DNA of 64,000 bases from Diphasiastrum complanatum (GCA_029204225.1 CM055093.1:3398974-3462973), one strand, 5' to 3'; counted from the stretch's first letter, positions 11,944 to 25,738 are shown. Numbers and translations: made by a program. Notes: generated by a model not told the origin, from the letters alone.

Positions 11944-12140
11944 ATGTTGGAAGCGTTGGATGATGATGCTACCGAGGGAGTAGGATTAGGGGTAGCCGAA
12001 TATGATTCATCATCTGAACCCTCATCTTCTTCCCTGATGGCATCTTCCATTGCTTCTTGCAATGTACAATACTGCTCCCATCTTTTCAGTTCTTTTCTGA
12101 TACTCCGTGGTAATTGATAAAATTTCAGCAAGCTCACACG
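11939..12140 (-). pseudogene. Gypsy copy A gag, part beyond the copia insertion
   Basis: The minus-strand frame at 11934-12137 encodes an acidic, Ser-rich stretch preceded by helical Leu/Arg/Lys sequence. It belongs to the gag of copy A, because the copia target duplication joins it to 5503-5507. It is cut at 12140 by another copia LTR. Confidence 0.6.
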
Positions 12141-12909
12141 TGTGGGAAATGATCCTCAAGTGTGAATGATTTTGTTAAGCTTTGTGTTTAGCACATAAAT
12201 TGATTCTAGATTGAATATCAAGATCTAGTACAAGATTTTATGGCCAAAGCACAATCTAGCATGCTAAGAATCAAAGAATGATCACTTTGAAAGACAAAAG
12301 AGAAGAAGTACAAGAATTTAATGCATTAGCATAAACCTCTACTCGAGTTAGAGAGAGAAAAGAAGAGCAAAATTCAAGCAAACAATAGTATAGATCCAAA
12401 TTGACATGGAATAGCTTCAAAGCTTGGTTCTTCATCAAAAGTTATGAGAGAGCCTACACATATTTATGGAGATTGGAGTAGCTCGAGGTAGAACCATCTC
12501 CTTCTTACTCTCTTCCACATCAAAAAGTGAAAACTAGAAAACTAGTGACATTTGTCACTTTACATGCATGCATTTCTACCTACTTTTACCAAGTGTCAAA
12601 TTCTAAACTAGAATTGTACAAATCATCATGCATGTGTCCAATTCACTTTGTGCATGCCTTGCATGTCACTATGGAACACTTACAACCATTTCATGTGATG
12701 TGCCACGAGTTTCTACAAGCCCATAATTGACATTTCTATGTCTATATTCTAAATGCATGTTGTATATGACCAACTAGTCTCAAGAAACCATGTAGCTCGA
12801 GTTTCTTCTAGGCCAAATTTAGCATTTACAATATGAAAGATCACATACACATAGAATTTTTTTTGCCAAAAGCCTAAAGTCAAGATAGATGATTTTTCAT
12901 TTTTCGACA
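12141..12909 (-). mobile_element. Copia 3' LTR of a truncated element
   Basis: Starts TGTGGGAAATG, comparable to TGTGAAAAATA of the intact element, and ends CGACA at 12909, followed by a short purine tract on the minus strand. It is adjacent to the RNase H fragment of the same element. No second LTR was found. Short plus-strand frames inside are not genes. Confidence 0.65.
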
Positions 12910-12925
12910 CCACCTAAAAATTAAT

Positions 12926-13640
12926 CTATGTTGACTTGAACATGGATCTTGGAATTATTCCAAGATCGGTTCTATGCTTGATGAAGGAATTTTTCCTCAA
13001 AGGTTTGGTGAGCAAATCTGCAATACAAGATGATGTGTCGATGTGCTCCAAGTATATTTCCTCTCCAATGAGCTTCTCTTTCACAAAGTGATGTGCAACT
13101 TCGATGTGTTTGCTCCTTGCATAAAATATTAGATTGTTGGCAAGGGCTTGTGCTGAGATATTGTCACACATGATCAATGGTAGATCATCTTCCTTGATAA
13201 TTTTTAGCTCCACAAGCAACCTCTTGATCCAAAGCACTTCTATTGTTGTAGTAGTAAGTGCCTTATAATCAGCTTCACAAAGAGTGATATGGTATCTTGC
13301 TTTTTGGAAAGCCAAGATATTATATTTTCTCCAAAGGTATATGACATATGCACTTGTAGATTTCCGATCTACTTTATCACTAGCAAAATCCGAGTCAAAA
13401 TAGCCATCAATAGAAAGATCTTCACTTTTGAATAACAAACCATAATCATAGGCTGAAGATATGTACCTAAGTACCCTTTTGGCCATTTTCCAATGATGAA
13501 TAGTAGGATTTTGCATAGCTTGGCTCAACTTATGAACACTAAAACTTACATCAGGCCTAGTTATGGTGAGCCAAATTAAGGAGCCTATAAGACTCCTAAA
13601 AAGAGTGATATCCACGAAGGATCTTTCATCACCTTTGATT
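12926..13640 (-). pseudogene. Copia RT-end and RNase H fragment
   Basis: The frame covers the end of reverse transcriptase (GSLIWLTITRPD) and RNase H (DSDFASDKVDRKSTSA, then CDN and ARSKHIEVAHHF). The STEAEY active-site block has become LCEADY. All of gag, protease and integrase is missing. The upstream edge, at about 13640, joins directly to gypsy copy B. It is a different family from the intact element at 5508. Confidence 0.8.
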
Positions 13641-16600
13641 GTCCAAGTTTCAAGAGCTATCTCCCAGGGGATCTCCAAAAATCATTAAAAAAAGTGCTCT
13701 TTTAGAGTGTTTTTTGACAAGATCTTGAGATTTTCTGATTTTTAATTTTTGCAAAATTGGTAATCTACTTCATCCATGTTAGATCTAACTGTTGGTAGTT
13801 CTCTGGAAGTTCTGATAGATATTTGGTAGCATATCCATCAGTTTTGGGTGAAACTTGCCCTTAATTTGCCATAGTTACTGAGATCGAGGTCTCTGATCTG
13901 CAAATTGGGGGACTTATTGTCGTAATCTGATGATCTACTTCTCTCTTGATCTTATCTTGATCTAGATCCCTCTTGGATCTTGATGGATTTCCCCGATCTT
14001 GCCAGAGCTGGCTGAATCTTGATGGATCTAGCTTAATATGGCTTGATTTTCCTAGATCTAGTTGTGATGGCCTAGTAGAGTAGCTTTTCGTAACATGCCA
14101 CCACCATCTTGGATCTATCTCACTACGGTGGCCAGTACTTGTGCAACCAGCTACCGTTCATGGGTGTATAGAACGGTGGCCCATCTAGCTTCTCTAGATT
14201 CACAGCTCTATGATTAAGAATTTCTTTGATCCGATAAGGACCTTCGCCTATGAATTTTAATTTTTCCTTGATCGCCTTGGTTTTATACATCAGGACCAAA
14301 TCTCCGGAACGAAGATCCTTCTTTTGTAACCTGCGATCATGCCATGCCTTGCGTCTTTTCTTTTCAGCTGCCAGTGCATGCATAGCTAGTAAGCGCGTCT
14401 CACAGAGCTTATGCAGAGCTTCGTGGCATAGTTGTAGAGATTTGGATTCATTAAGACGTTGCGTTGTGGCAATCCTTAATGATGGGACTAAAAACTCTAC
14501 TGGCATTACAGCATCCTGACCATATACCAATTGGAAAGGTGTTTGATCAGTGCTTCCCTTATATGTTGTCCTGAATGTCCATAGAGCAGCATGCAACTTG
14601 TGTTCCCATTATGATCTGTTAGCTTCAACTATTTTCGTGAGCACACTACACAGGATCTTAATGGATGATTCTGGTTGCCCATTACCATGAGGATAATAAG
14701 GCATACTGGTTCCTCCAACAGGACCTTGATGGTCTCATTCATAAAATGACTGCCACGATCGCTGACTATCTCCATCAGGCATCCAAAGCGCACAATGATA
14801 TTTTCATAAAGAAACTTGGCAGTGGTCCTAGCATCAACTACTCTTACTGCCTTGGCTTCAACCCACTTGGTGAGATAGTTGGTGGCTACGATTATGTATC
14901 GAGCCTAGGTACTCCTTGTTGCAGGGTGAATTGGACCGATGTAATCCAATCCCCACTTTTCAAATGGTGCTTGGGCTAAGACCGGGTGTAGTAGGTCATA
15001 ATTCAATCTCGTTGGTCTCCTTGCCCTTTGGCACACATCGCACTTCCTTAGGTATTCCTCCGTATCCTTATGAATCGTTGGCCACCAACATCCTGATTGC
15101 GAGATCTTGTGAACTGTAATGAAGGATGCAAAATGGCCTCCACCCATGCCTTCATGTGAAAGCAAAATGATTTGGGTGGTCTCATGAGACAGAATACACC
15201 GTCGAAGAATCCCATCTGGTCCTCTTTGATACAATTGGCCAGCAATCAGCTGATAAGGTCTAGCTTTCAAGATCAACTTTCGCTTATCCGTCTTTGGTAG
15301 TGATTTGTCTGGTTGGCCCCGCATTAGATATCCTACAATGTCGACAGCCCATTCTGGTACTGTGTCCACGTAAAAGAAGGCAACATCAGCTAGCTCATCG
15401 TCGGATTAGGTTGCAACCTCCTTTCCCTTGATTCACAATACATTATCTGCCATGTAGTGTTGTTTTCCCTTGTGGACTACTATCCGAAAATCAAATTCCA
15501 ACAACAGAAGTAGCCATCTGGTGATTCTCCCTGTGTTGCAAGTTTTGTTAACGAGATATCAAGGGTTGATGGTCATATAAAAAGCAAAATGTGTGGCCAT
15601 CAGGTAGTGCCGGAATTTTTTAACCGCATAGATTATCACCAGTGCTTTTCGCTCTGTGGTTGAATAATTCATTTCTGTATCACTGAGCTGTCGGCTTGCA
15701 AATCGGATTGGAAAATCCTTTTTGTGTTCTCTTGGCTGGGTTAAGACTACTCCAACTACATACATTGATGTGTCCGTAATCACATGAAACTCAATGGACC
15801 AATTGGGTGGACGTAAGATTGGTGCTGAAACCAATGCATCTTTAAGCTTTTGGAAAGCCTTTAGGGCTTCCTTGTTCCAATGTGGATCTGTTGTGAATTT
15901 GTAAATTGGTTGAGCTAACTCCGCAAAATCTAAAATGAAGATCCTATAATAGTTAGCATGACCCATGAAGATGTAGACTTCGCGGATCGTCCCTAGTGGT
16001 GGTAGATCAACAATGATCCTGATCTTTGATAGGTCTGTGGTGATCCCGTGTCTAGATACTATATGGCCGAGAATCAAGCCATGTGCAACTCAAAATTGAC
16101 ATTTTTCTGGATTCAAGGAGATCTGAAAATTGCGATATTTTTGTAGCACCTTTTCCAAATTGGATAAGAGTCTGGTCCATGCACGCATAGATCGTCCTAG
16201 AAAATTTCTAGAAATTTCTGCAAATACTCTTTGAATGCCGCCTAGATGACACGCTGGAAAGTGCTTGGGACATTGCAAAGTCCGAATGGCATCACCTTAT
16301 AGGCATAGGTTCCCCATTCCATGGCGAATGTTGTCTTATGTTGGTCTTGGAGTGCTATCTTCACCTGGTTGTAACCGTTGAAGCCGTCTAAAAAACTATA
16401 GGCTTTGGCGCCAGCTACTCTGTCGAGGACACTTTTCGTAAAGGGTGAAAAAAAATGATCTTTTTTGGTGACTGCATTTAGCGCCTTCAAATTCACACAG
16501 ATTCGCATTTTGCCATTCTTTTTGGGTACTATAACTATCGGCGATACCCATTCCGTGTGCTTGATTTCATAAATAAAATCTGCATCCAACAACTTTTGCA

Positions 16601-18090
16601 ACTCCTGTTTGATCAGCTCTGTGTAGTTCGGGTTGCAGCGGTAGTAATGACTCACCTTGGGGACTGCTCCATCCAGCAAGGGTATGGTGTGTTGGACTAT
16701 TGTTGGTGGAATGCCCTTTAGATCACTGTATCTCCAGGCAAAACAATCCTTATACTCCACCAACAATTATCGTAGTCTCTTGAATTGTGTGGGCGTTAAC
16801 TGTTCTTCTTCACCTGGCTCGGCAAGGTTCATTGGCTGTGTTCGCGCAGGTCCCTCAAAGACTTGTTTCGTTGGTGCCTGATTTTGATCAGGTTCTCGCT
16901 AGGCTTGCGGCATCATAATTACCACGTCATCCAAGATATAATTCTTGAAGGTTTCAGACATCTTGTGAACTAGTGCTCGTCGAGATTCGTCCTTCAGCAT
17001 ATTGATCTTAGTCCGACTGGTTATCTTTTGGTTCTCTATCATCTGAGTAGAGGATGACGTTGTATCTGAGTCCATCTTGATTGACTTCAAGGAATCCAAC
17101 ACCTTCTTTTTGTTCTTTTTTGTCATTTTGGTGGATTCGTCCTTGTTGTCTTTCATCAAAACTGGTGTGACATTCGCCTCGTGGTTGTGAATATCAACAT
17201 CCACTGTAGTTATAGCCTCTTTGGGTAGATCACTCCATCGGATCACCTGGTTGTATTGTTGTTTCAACTGATTCTTCTTGTTTGCAGGTGCCCTTGGTGG
17301 ATCGATCCTTGAGACTTTTGCCATAGCAAAGTTTTGCGGTGGTTGAGCTGGTACTTTTTTTATTCCGTAACGATCTGCGTCCATGTGTTGTAGGACCTAT
17401 TCATCAGTCAGTTCAGTCTCTTTATTATAAGTTAGAGCATGTTGCCAAGGAACTAAATCATCGTCCACTAGGTTCTCAATAGGTTTCCTACGTTTATCAT
17501 ATTCACCCCAAATGTGATTGGTGTATCCATAGTGTAACACTTGAGTGAAGATCTGCTGGGTTCAGGATCTGATGCATATTGACATGCCCAGCAATCAATA
17601 GTTGCTAATGCATCCATCCATCGCACGACATTCATCTCTGAATCATAGTGACCACCCTTGGCTGGCCTTGGGACGATCAATCATGTGATATATCGTGGAT
17701 GATCCATCATCAGCTTTGGGTGCAATAGGTTTCACCGCCCACATGGTTGGATCAACCTTTATAGCATGTTCTTTGTTCTCAAAGGTGAGTTTTATCGTAC
17801 CCCAGTTGTGTACTACTTGCGCAGTCCTCAACCATGGTCTTCCCAGTAAAACACAATTTTCAGTTGGAGATTCAAGTATATCCATGACTACAAAAGTGAT
17901 CACAAACTGCATGCCTACTATTTTTACAAGGGATATCGGCAACCGAACCCTTTGGTTTTACACAGGATTGATCCGCTAGCTTGATGGCGAATCTTGCTGG
18001 CTTCAACCCTTGTAAATCCCACTTTTCATATAGAGTAGTGGAGATCAAATTGACACCTGATATCCCATCTGCTATCCACCACAAAGGTCT
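13640..18090 (-). pseudogene. Gypsy copy B, protease to integrase, degenerate
   Basis: Reading on the minus strand from 18084 down: a retropepsin-like region (17643-18084), a linker (16899-17680), and reverse transcriptase at 16090-16766, with ICVNLKAL and DGFNGYNQVK visible. RNase H follows at 15559-16077. The integrase zinc finger is at 14905-15369 (H-H-C-C with KCDVCQ and WGLDYIGP), and the integrase end at 14123-14596 (GEGPYRIKEIL). The domain order fits Ty3/gypsy and no chromodomain is seen. Frames are broken at about seven places, so it is dead. About 770 bp nearest 18090 have no partner in copy C. The 3' side stops at a copia fragment near 13640. Confidence 0.88.
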
Positions 18091-21000
18091 GCTATGGCGA
18101 AAGTATCAAGGATCGATCCATCCAAGGCACCTGCGAATAAGAAGAATCAGTTGAAGCAATGCTACAACCAGGTGATCCAATGGAGTGACCTACCCGAAGA
18201 GGCAATAGCTATAGTAGATGTTGATATTCGCAACCATGAGGCGAATGTCACAGTAGTAACAAAGAAAGACAACAAGGATGAACCCACCAAAATGACAAAA
18301 AGGGCAAAAAGAAGGTGTTGGATTCCTTGAAGTCAATCAAATTGGACTCAAATACAGCGTCATCTTCTACACAGGTGACAGAAAATAAAAAAATGACCAG
18401 TCGGGCCAAGATCGATATGCTGAAAGAGGAATCTCGATGAGCTCCAATTCACGAGATGCCTGATACTTTCAAGAATTATACATCGGACGACATGGTAATC
18501 ATGATGCCGCAAGCCCAACGAGAACCTGATCAAAGTCAGGCACTAGCAGAACAAGTCTTCGAGGGACCTACGCAAACACAACCGATCAATCTTGTGGAAC
18601 CAGGAGAAGAAGAAAGGATAGTGCATGTGGGAGAGCAGTTAACACCCACGCAGTTCAAGAGACTACGATTCTAGTTGGTGGAATATAAAGACTGTTTTGC
18701 CTGGAGCTATATTGATCTAAAGGGCATTCCGCCAACAGTAGTCCAACACACCATACCTTTGGTGGACGGAGCAGTCCCCAAGGTAAGCCGTTACTACCGT
18801 TGCAACCCAAATTATATAGAACTGATCAAGCAAGAGCTGCAAAAACTTATGGATGCATATTTCATTTATGAAATCGAGCACACGGAATGGGTATCGCCGA
18901 TAGTTATAGTACCCAAGAAGAATGGCAAAATGCGTATCTGTGTGAATCTGAAGGCGCTTAATGCAGTCACCAAAAAGGACCATTTACGGAAAGTATCCTC
19001 GATAGAGTAGCTGGCGACGAAGCCTACAGTTTTTTGGAAGGCTTCAGCGGCTACAACCAGGTGAAAATAGCCCCCAGGACCAGCACAAGACAGCATTCGC
19101 CACAGAATGGGGAACTTATGCCTATAAAGTGATGCCATTCGGAGTTTGCAATGCCCCAAGCACTTTCCAGCGAGTCATGCAGGCGGCATTCAAGGATTAT
19201 TTGCAAAAATTTCTGCAAATTTTCTTGGACGATCTGTGCATGCATGGGCCAGATTCAGAACACTTATCCAATTTGGAGAAGGTGTTACAAAAATGCCGCG
19301 AATACTAGATCTCTCTGAATCCAGAAAAATGTCAATTCTGGGTGACACATGGCTTGATACTCGGCCATATAGTGTCAAGACACGGGATCGCCATAGATCT
19401 ATCAAAGATCAGGATCATTGTTGATCTACCACCACCGGGGACGATCCACGAGGTCTAGATTTTCATGGGTCATGCTAACTATTATAGGATCTTCATTCTT
19501 GATTTTGCAAAGTTAGCCAGACCAATTTACAAGCTCACAACGGATCCACATTGGAATGAGGAAGCTCTAAAGGCTTTCCAGAAGATTAAGGATGCATTGG
19601 TCTCAGCACCAATCTTACGACCACCCAATTGGTCCATTGAGTTCCACGTGCATACGGATGCATCAAAGTATGCAGTTGGAGCAGTCTTAACCCAGCCAGG
19701 TGAACATAAAAAGGATTTTCCAATCCGATTTGCAAGCCGACAGCTCAGTGATACCGAAATGTTTTATTCAACCACAGAGCAGGAAGCACTGGCAATGGTC
19801 TATGCGGTTAAGAATTTTTGACACTATTTGATGGCCACACATTTTGCTTTTTATACGGACCAAACTTGCAACATCGGGAGAATCACCAGATGGCTCCTTT
19901 TGTTGTTGGAATTTAATTTTCAGATAGTAGTTCGCAAGAAAAGCAGCACTACATGGCAGATCATGTGTCATGAATCAAGGGAAAGGAGTTTGCAACCCAA
20001 CCCGATGATGAGCTGGTAGATGTTGCCTTATTTTATGTGGATACAGTACCAGAATGGGCTGCCGACATTGTTGAATATCTAATGCGGGGTCAACCAGACA
20101 AATCACTACCAAAGGCGGAATAGCAAAAGTTGATCTTGAAGGCTAGACCTTATCAGTTGATTGCCGACCAGTTGTACCGAAGAGGTCCAGACGGAATTCT
20201 TCGGAGGTGTATTCTTCCTCATGAGACCACCCAAATCATTTTGCTTTCACATGAAGGCATGGGTGGAGGTCATTTTGCATCTGACATTACAGTTTGCAAG
20301 ATCCTGCAATCAGGATGTTGGTGGCCAACGATTCATAAAGACACGGAGGAATACTTGAAAAAGTGCGATGTGTGCCAAAGGGCAAGGAGACCAACGAGAT
20401 TGAACTATGATCTATTACACCCAGTCTTAGCCCAAGCACCATTCGAAAAATGGGGATTGAATTATATTGGTCCAATTCACCCTGCAGCAAGGAGTTCCCA
20501 GGCTCGATACATAATCGTAGCCACAGACTACCTCACCAAATGGGTCAAAGCCAAGGCAGTAAGAGTAGCTGATGCTAGGACCACTGCCAAGTTCCTTTAC
20601 TCATTGTGCGCTTCGGGTGCCCGGTGGAACTAGTCAGTGATCGTGGAAGCCATTTCATCAACGAGACCATCAAGGTCCTGTTGGAGGAATTATTTGTGAT
20701 CCACAGAACTAGTACACCTTATTATCCTCGTGGTAATGGGCAAGCAGAATCATCCAATAAGATCCTGTGTATCGTGCTCACGAAAACAGTTGAAGCTAGC
20801 AGATCAGATTGGAAACAAAAGTTGCATGCTGCACTATGGGCATTCAGGACAGCATATAAAGGGAGCATTGATCAAACACCCTTCAAGTTGGTATATGGTC
20901 AGGATGTTGTGATGCTAGTAGAGTTTTTAGTTCCTTCATTAAGGATTGCCACCACGCAACGTCTTAATGAGTCCACATCTCTACAGCTATGCCACGAAGC

Positions 21001-21690
21001 TCTGCATAAACTCTGTGAAACACGCTTACTAGTTGTGCATGCACTGGCAGCTGAAAAGGAAAGCTCAAAGCTTGGCATGATCGCAAATTACAAAAGAAGG
21101 ATCTTCGTTTAGAAAATCTGGTCCTGATGTATAAAACCAAGGCGATCAAGGGGAAGTTAAAATTCACGGGCGAAGGTCCTTATAGGATCAAGGAAATTCT
21201 TAATCATGGGGCCGTGAACTTAAAACAACTTGATGGGACGCCCTTCGACGCACCCATCAACGGTAGCCGGTTGCATAAGTACTGGCCAGATTGGAGGTGG
21301 CATGTTACAAAAAGTTAATTTGCTCAGCCATCACCACTAGATCTAAGGAAATCAAGCAAATCAAGCTAAATCCATCAAGATTCAACCAGATCTGGCAAGA
21401 TCGAGAAAATAGATCAGAATCCAAGAAGGATCCAGATCCTGATAAGGTCAAAAAGGAAGCAGATCATCAGATTGACTGAGGGATCTACTACCAAGAATCC
21501 ATCAGAACCTCCATAGAACTACCAACAATCAGATCAAGCCTGGATGAAGTTGATTACTAGTTTACAAAAGGTAAAAATCAGAAAATCTCAAGATCTCGTC
21601 AAAAAACACTCTGAAGGAGCACTTTTTTCATGATTTTTTGAGATCCCCTAGGAGATAGCTCTTGAAAATTGGACAGTCACCAGATCTAAC
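18091..21690 (+). pseudogene. Gypsy copy C, RT to integrase, degenerate
   Basis: Mirror copy of B. 18094-18674 is the protease-RT linker. 18675-19010 is the start of reverse transcriptase, which then breaks up by frameshift around 19010-19320. 19465-19821 is RNase H (HTDASKYAVGAVL). 20130-20633 is the integrase zinc finger and first catalytic part. 20606-21112 is the rest of the core (SDRGSHF, GNGQAESSNK), and 21127-21318 the integrase end. Several stops and frameshifts are present. It starts abruptly at 18091 against copy B, head to head, and on its 3' side extends beyond the part shared with B, which ends near 21690. Confidence 0.88.
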
Positions 21691-22371
21691 CTAGATGCAT
21701 CCATGAAAATCTCTCCGAGAGTTCTTGATGGAGGAATCATTATTTTTTAGTGTATGCGAGAGTTCTCAGAAGCAGAATTTTTAGAACCCTCGCAGAGCAT
21801 CAAGATCAACTTACCAACTCTCGCAAGGTGCCTAAATGGAATCAGAACAGTGAAATTAGCCTGCCTACATGGTCTGATCTTGAAAATACAATCACAGAAA
21901 CAAGTTGTGCGAGAGATCACTTCTTGCGAGAGTTGAACCCTCGCAGACAACCTGAACCCTCGCAGAAGCTCCGCATGGCAGTCAAATCACCTTCTGAAGT
22001 CTCGTAGGCTTCCCTGAGGTCTTAGAATTTTGTGAAGAAGGTGCCTACCAAAATTTGGGTGGAATTGAGCAAGGGAAAGTGAATTTTACCTAATACGCAC
22101 TCTAAATTCCGCTATATAAGGCTGAATTCGAGTCATTTGTCACCTTTACTAGCGAAGCTCTGCCGAAATTTCCACTAAAAATACCAAGTTTTCTATTTTC
22201 AACCAAACTTCCTACCAACTGTCATCTGCTCATATTAAACACCGATCTGTGCTCTGAACTACAATCATTGTCATCCAACAATCATTATTCTCAGTTTTGT
22301 ACTGTTTCCACATCTTTTTCTATTTTCCACCATTTTTTCCACTTTTTTGACCACTAATCATCATTGCTAAC
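21691..22371 (+). promoter_or_regulatory. Gypsy 3' intergenic segment with TATA box
   Basis: Non-coding. GCTATATAAGG near 22112 lies 260 bp before the ATG of the following ORF, so a promoter for that ORF is possible. The words CTCGCA and GCGAGAG recur about ten times between 21755 and 21965. Confidence 0.4.
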
Positions 22372-25300
22372 ATGGCCTGCTCATCCTCTGAAGACTCTGG
22401 CGCCAAACAGGTGATCTAGCATGACATCCTCGAGGCCATGCAGATTTGGCCTCTACCCTCTGACATTCTGATCCAACCATGGCTGCAGACAACCGGCCCA
22501 CTCCTTGAAGCAATGGATTTTTACTCAGCTCTCTTTCATTCTGAGATTAACATGGGCCTCGCCCTTCACGCTTACACCACCTGGGACGAGGACAAGGCCC
22601 GTTTCCACTTCCTGTACCAAGGTACCACGTACAAGGTTAGGATTAACGTCGACTCGATGACCACTGTTGGCATTATGCTCTTTGATCATCAACCCATTGT
22701 CACGCCAAGCTCTGATCAAGCCATTCGTCACCCAAACCACACCAAAAATTCCCATCCAGACTGACAATGCTTACCTGATAGAAGCTATCACGGGACCCGT
22801 CATTCAAGTAGCTGCGCATCTGTTGAATAACTTTCTAGTTATTTCAACATTTCGCAAGGACATAATCCAGTCTACGCTGCTGAGTCAGATAGTGAAATCC
22901 TTCCTGGAATTTCCTAACCCCTCCGTTGTGCCATATGACTGGCATAGCTTCCTTATTCGAGAACTAACAAACTCCATCAAACCCAACAATCGTGAGCGAA
23001 TCGCAGCAGGCCCCCTGTTGTGTAACTTTGCATGCACACTTCTCGAGGTGAAAGTGCGTGGTTTCCAATGCTCATCTCTCCTGTCTACCCTTGTGCCACA
23101 TACTAACCTTTACCCACCATCTCAAGCATCTACCTCCTCCCAACCTGCAGTCATTAACACAACGGCCAGAAAACGAATGTGTGGTGCTGCCTCTACATCC
23201 ACATCTCCACCTGTTACCCAAAGACGTGTCTCCACCTAACTACTCCATCAACCACCGCCACTTCTTCTTCCGTGCAACCCCCCACTCCAATTTATGTTGT
23301 CGCTACCTCTCTTCCTATTCCATCCACATCTGTTTCTGTGTCCATCCCCGTTTCTTCTGTTGATACCACTCCTACTTCTCTTCCAGTGTCCGCTGCTCCA
23401 TCCATCACCATCGCATCCTCCATTACTCCTGCCACCACCGTTGCTCCTCTTACATTCAACCCTTCTGATTTGCAACTGTCTCCCGACACTCTGGCATGGA
23501 TGCAAGTTATCGATTTTTCACCCACACGCCAGACACTTTCTGCTCCATCCTCACCTTCTTCCATACTCCACACCACCCTTCAGTTACCCACTGTTCCTCC
23601 CATCCTCTCGTTCGGACAAACCGTCCTCACCCTTGTTTCCACAGTTGTTTCTCACACCCCACCCGCTTCGCCAAAGGTTGCCGAGGGTAGCCAACCGTTG
23701 CCTGATGACGCATTTGTACAAATAGTTTTTGTAGAATCACTAGATCAGGCTGACCCTACCGCCCCAGATGGCATCATGACAAATGAAAACTTGATCGAAG
23801 ACAATGACGACAAAATTCCACAAGTCGTCGGGGCCGATACAACACAAGCCCCTGCCAAGGCCAGTGTACCTTTCCACGGATCTAACGACGACGTACCAAA
23901 CCCTAGGAAAATACAACCTGGATGCGGTAGCAACCAAAGCTATTCTGAAAAGCAGGGTACTATAGTTGGCAACGAGTAATACACAGCTGCGAGCAGACCT
24001 CACCAAGCTGCAGCAAGAGCTGATTCTAGCTCAGCAACACGAACAAGCAGGGCACCAGGAGATTTCCAAGCTGCAGCAGAAGGAGGAGGTCCTAAACAAA
24101 TACATTCAAAGCCTCTCCAAAGCGCTGACTGAGGCCTCCACAAAGGTGCGGGAGCTTCAAGCTGAAGCATCCCAATGGCTTGTCCCCATCTAGGCGCAGC
24201 TTACACTTTTGGAAGCAGAGAAGATGCGCCTGGGGACGGAGGTTAAAGCCTTACAAGACGAGAAGCTCGCCTAGTTAGCTCAATCTGCACCAGACACAAG
24301 ACCGCTTTTCCAATCAGAGATGAATCTTCTACGACGTCAGGTGCAGATCTATAGCCAAACCCTCAACATCTACCAGGCGGAGTTCAATAAGTATCAGACA
24401 AGTGCAACGCAAGAGCTCGCCCAGGTCAAGCAAGCCCTCAAGGCATGCCAGAAATAAATGAAAACGACGGCCCAGCCCACCCCCGTGGTAATTCCACCGC
24501 CACCTAATTTTGACGCTGCACAAGCTAGTACCAGCCAAGATCAGAGCCAGCAGGTAGTAGGGGGATTTCAACCAGATCAAGGGTCCGAAGGCCAAGACCA
24601 AGGACAGACAGATGTCGCCGCTGAGACGCGAGACCAGATCCAAGGCGCAACCACCATCCACGGCCAAGCAACATCATCCAGAGGGTCACGAATGATATCT
24701 GTCAGCCGGGCCTTCCGAAGACCGAAATCCATGGAGGAGAACATCAATGAATTTTTATCCAAATAACTCCACGAGTCATCAAGAGGCGGCTGGCAGATAT
24801 CATTCTCAGCTCAGACCATCAAGGGAAAAGAACTACAAGCCTTACCCGCCCTCCAACGAAAACTGGAGTGGCGACAGCAGTTATTTGAGAGAGACCCTAC
24901 GGCCATCAGGGCTTACGTGATGAGTCTGCAACAATTACGGGTGAGCGCACATTTCTTGCCATGTCCAAGAAGATCCAAATGGGCGGAATGCGGCACTCCT
25001 CTGGACTGGATCACACTCAACAATTTCAACTGGCCAATCATCAAATCCGAATATGGGTGGACAACGGATGTAGACGCCAGAAGGGCTCTCTCCGCATTCG
25101 CCAGTCACTACATCAATTGCCCCGATCCCATAGTCCGCACGGCAGCCACTTACGCCCGGGACTTGGAATATTTAATGGGCATTGAAACAAAATGGGATGA
25201 TTTCCTTCCCTCCATATTTTTTGATCCAAATAAGGCGCTCGCTTCCGACAAAGTCGAAGACCAACTGCCAGTTGCTTGCGTATATTACCGAGCTGCATTC

Positions 25301-25477
25301 CTTGGAGATCCCTGGACGAAACGATTCCAAGCATGGGTGGATCAAGAATGGCTGACAGGAGTCCACAAGTCCTTCCACATGCCAAAGGACTCAAAGAAAC
25401 TGGACCGTCTCAACTTCATGGAAGACGTTACGGAATATCTCATCCACCAGAGGCGGTCCAAGAGAACGCTCTACTAA
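22372..25477 (+). pseudogene. Extra ORF downstream of gypsy integrase, decayed
   Basis: A long coding-like region in pieces: 22372-22764, 22667-23239, 23179-23979, 23966-24193, 24458-24766 and 24917-25477. Products in order are a globular start with many Trp and Tyr, a Pro/Ser/Thr-rich stretch, a coiled coil (about 23966-24450, Leu/Gln/Glu-rich heptads), a Gln-rich stretch, and a globular end closing with RRSKRTLY. I do not recognise the family. The last ~100 residues occur again at 44449-44836, also directly before an LTR of the same family, so this belongs to the retroelement. Position after integrase recalls the third ORF of Athila- and Tat-like elements, but no membrane segment was noticed. 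In-frame stops and shifts show this copy is dead. Confidence 0.6.
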
Positions 25478-25523
25478 ACCGGCAGAGTGCCGCGGGATCG
25501 GCACTACTTCAGGTCGTGGGTCC

Positions 25524-25738
25524 TGTTGGGGGTATTCCCAACAAAGTGTAAATAAATAAAATCCTCCAATAAAATGTGTTTCGAGGGCATGGCATCCTGC
25601 GTGTATAAGCCCATGGCCCAATGAGCACGCAATTGAAGTTGTAAATAAAATAAACTTGACTTGGGCCTTGTAATTAAAATAAAACCAGAGGCCCAATGTC
25701 ATTTTTAGACTTAGAGATCACTTTTTAGAGTTGGGTCC
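25524..25738 (+). mobile_element. Gypsy-family 3' LTR, truncated
   Basis: Begins TGTTGGGGGTATTCCCAACA, itself a palindrome, 46 bp after the extra ORF. It shares TGTATAAGCCCATGG and AATGAGCACG with other LTRs of the window. Cut near 25738 by a copia fragment. Confidence 0.65.
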
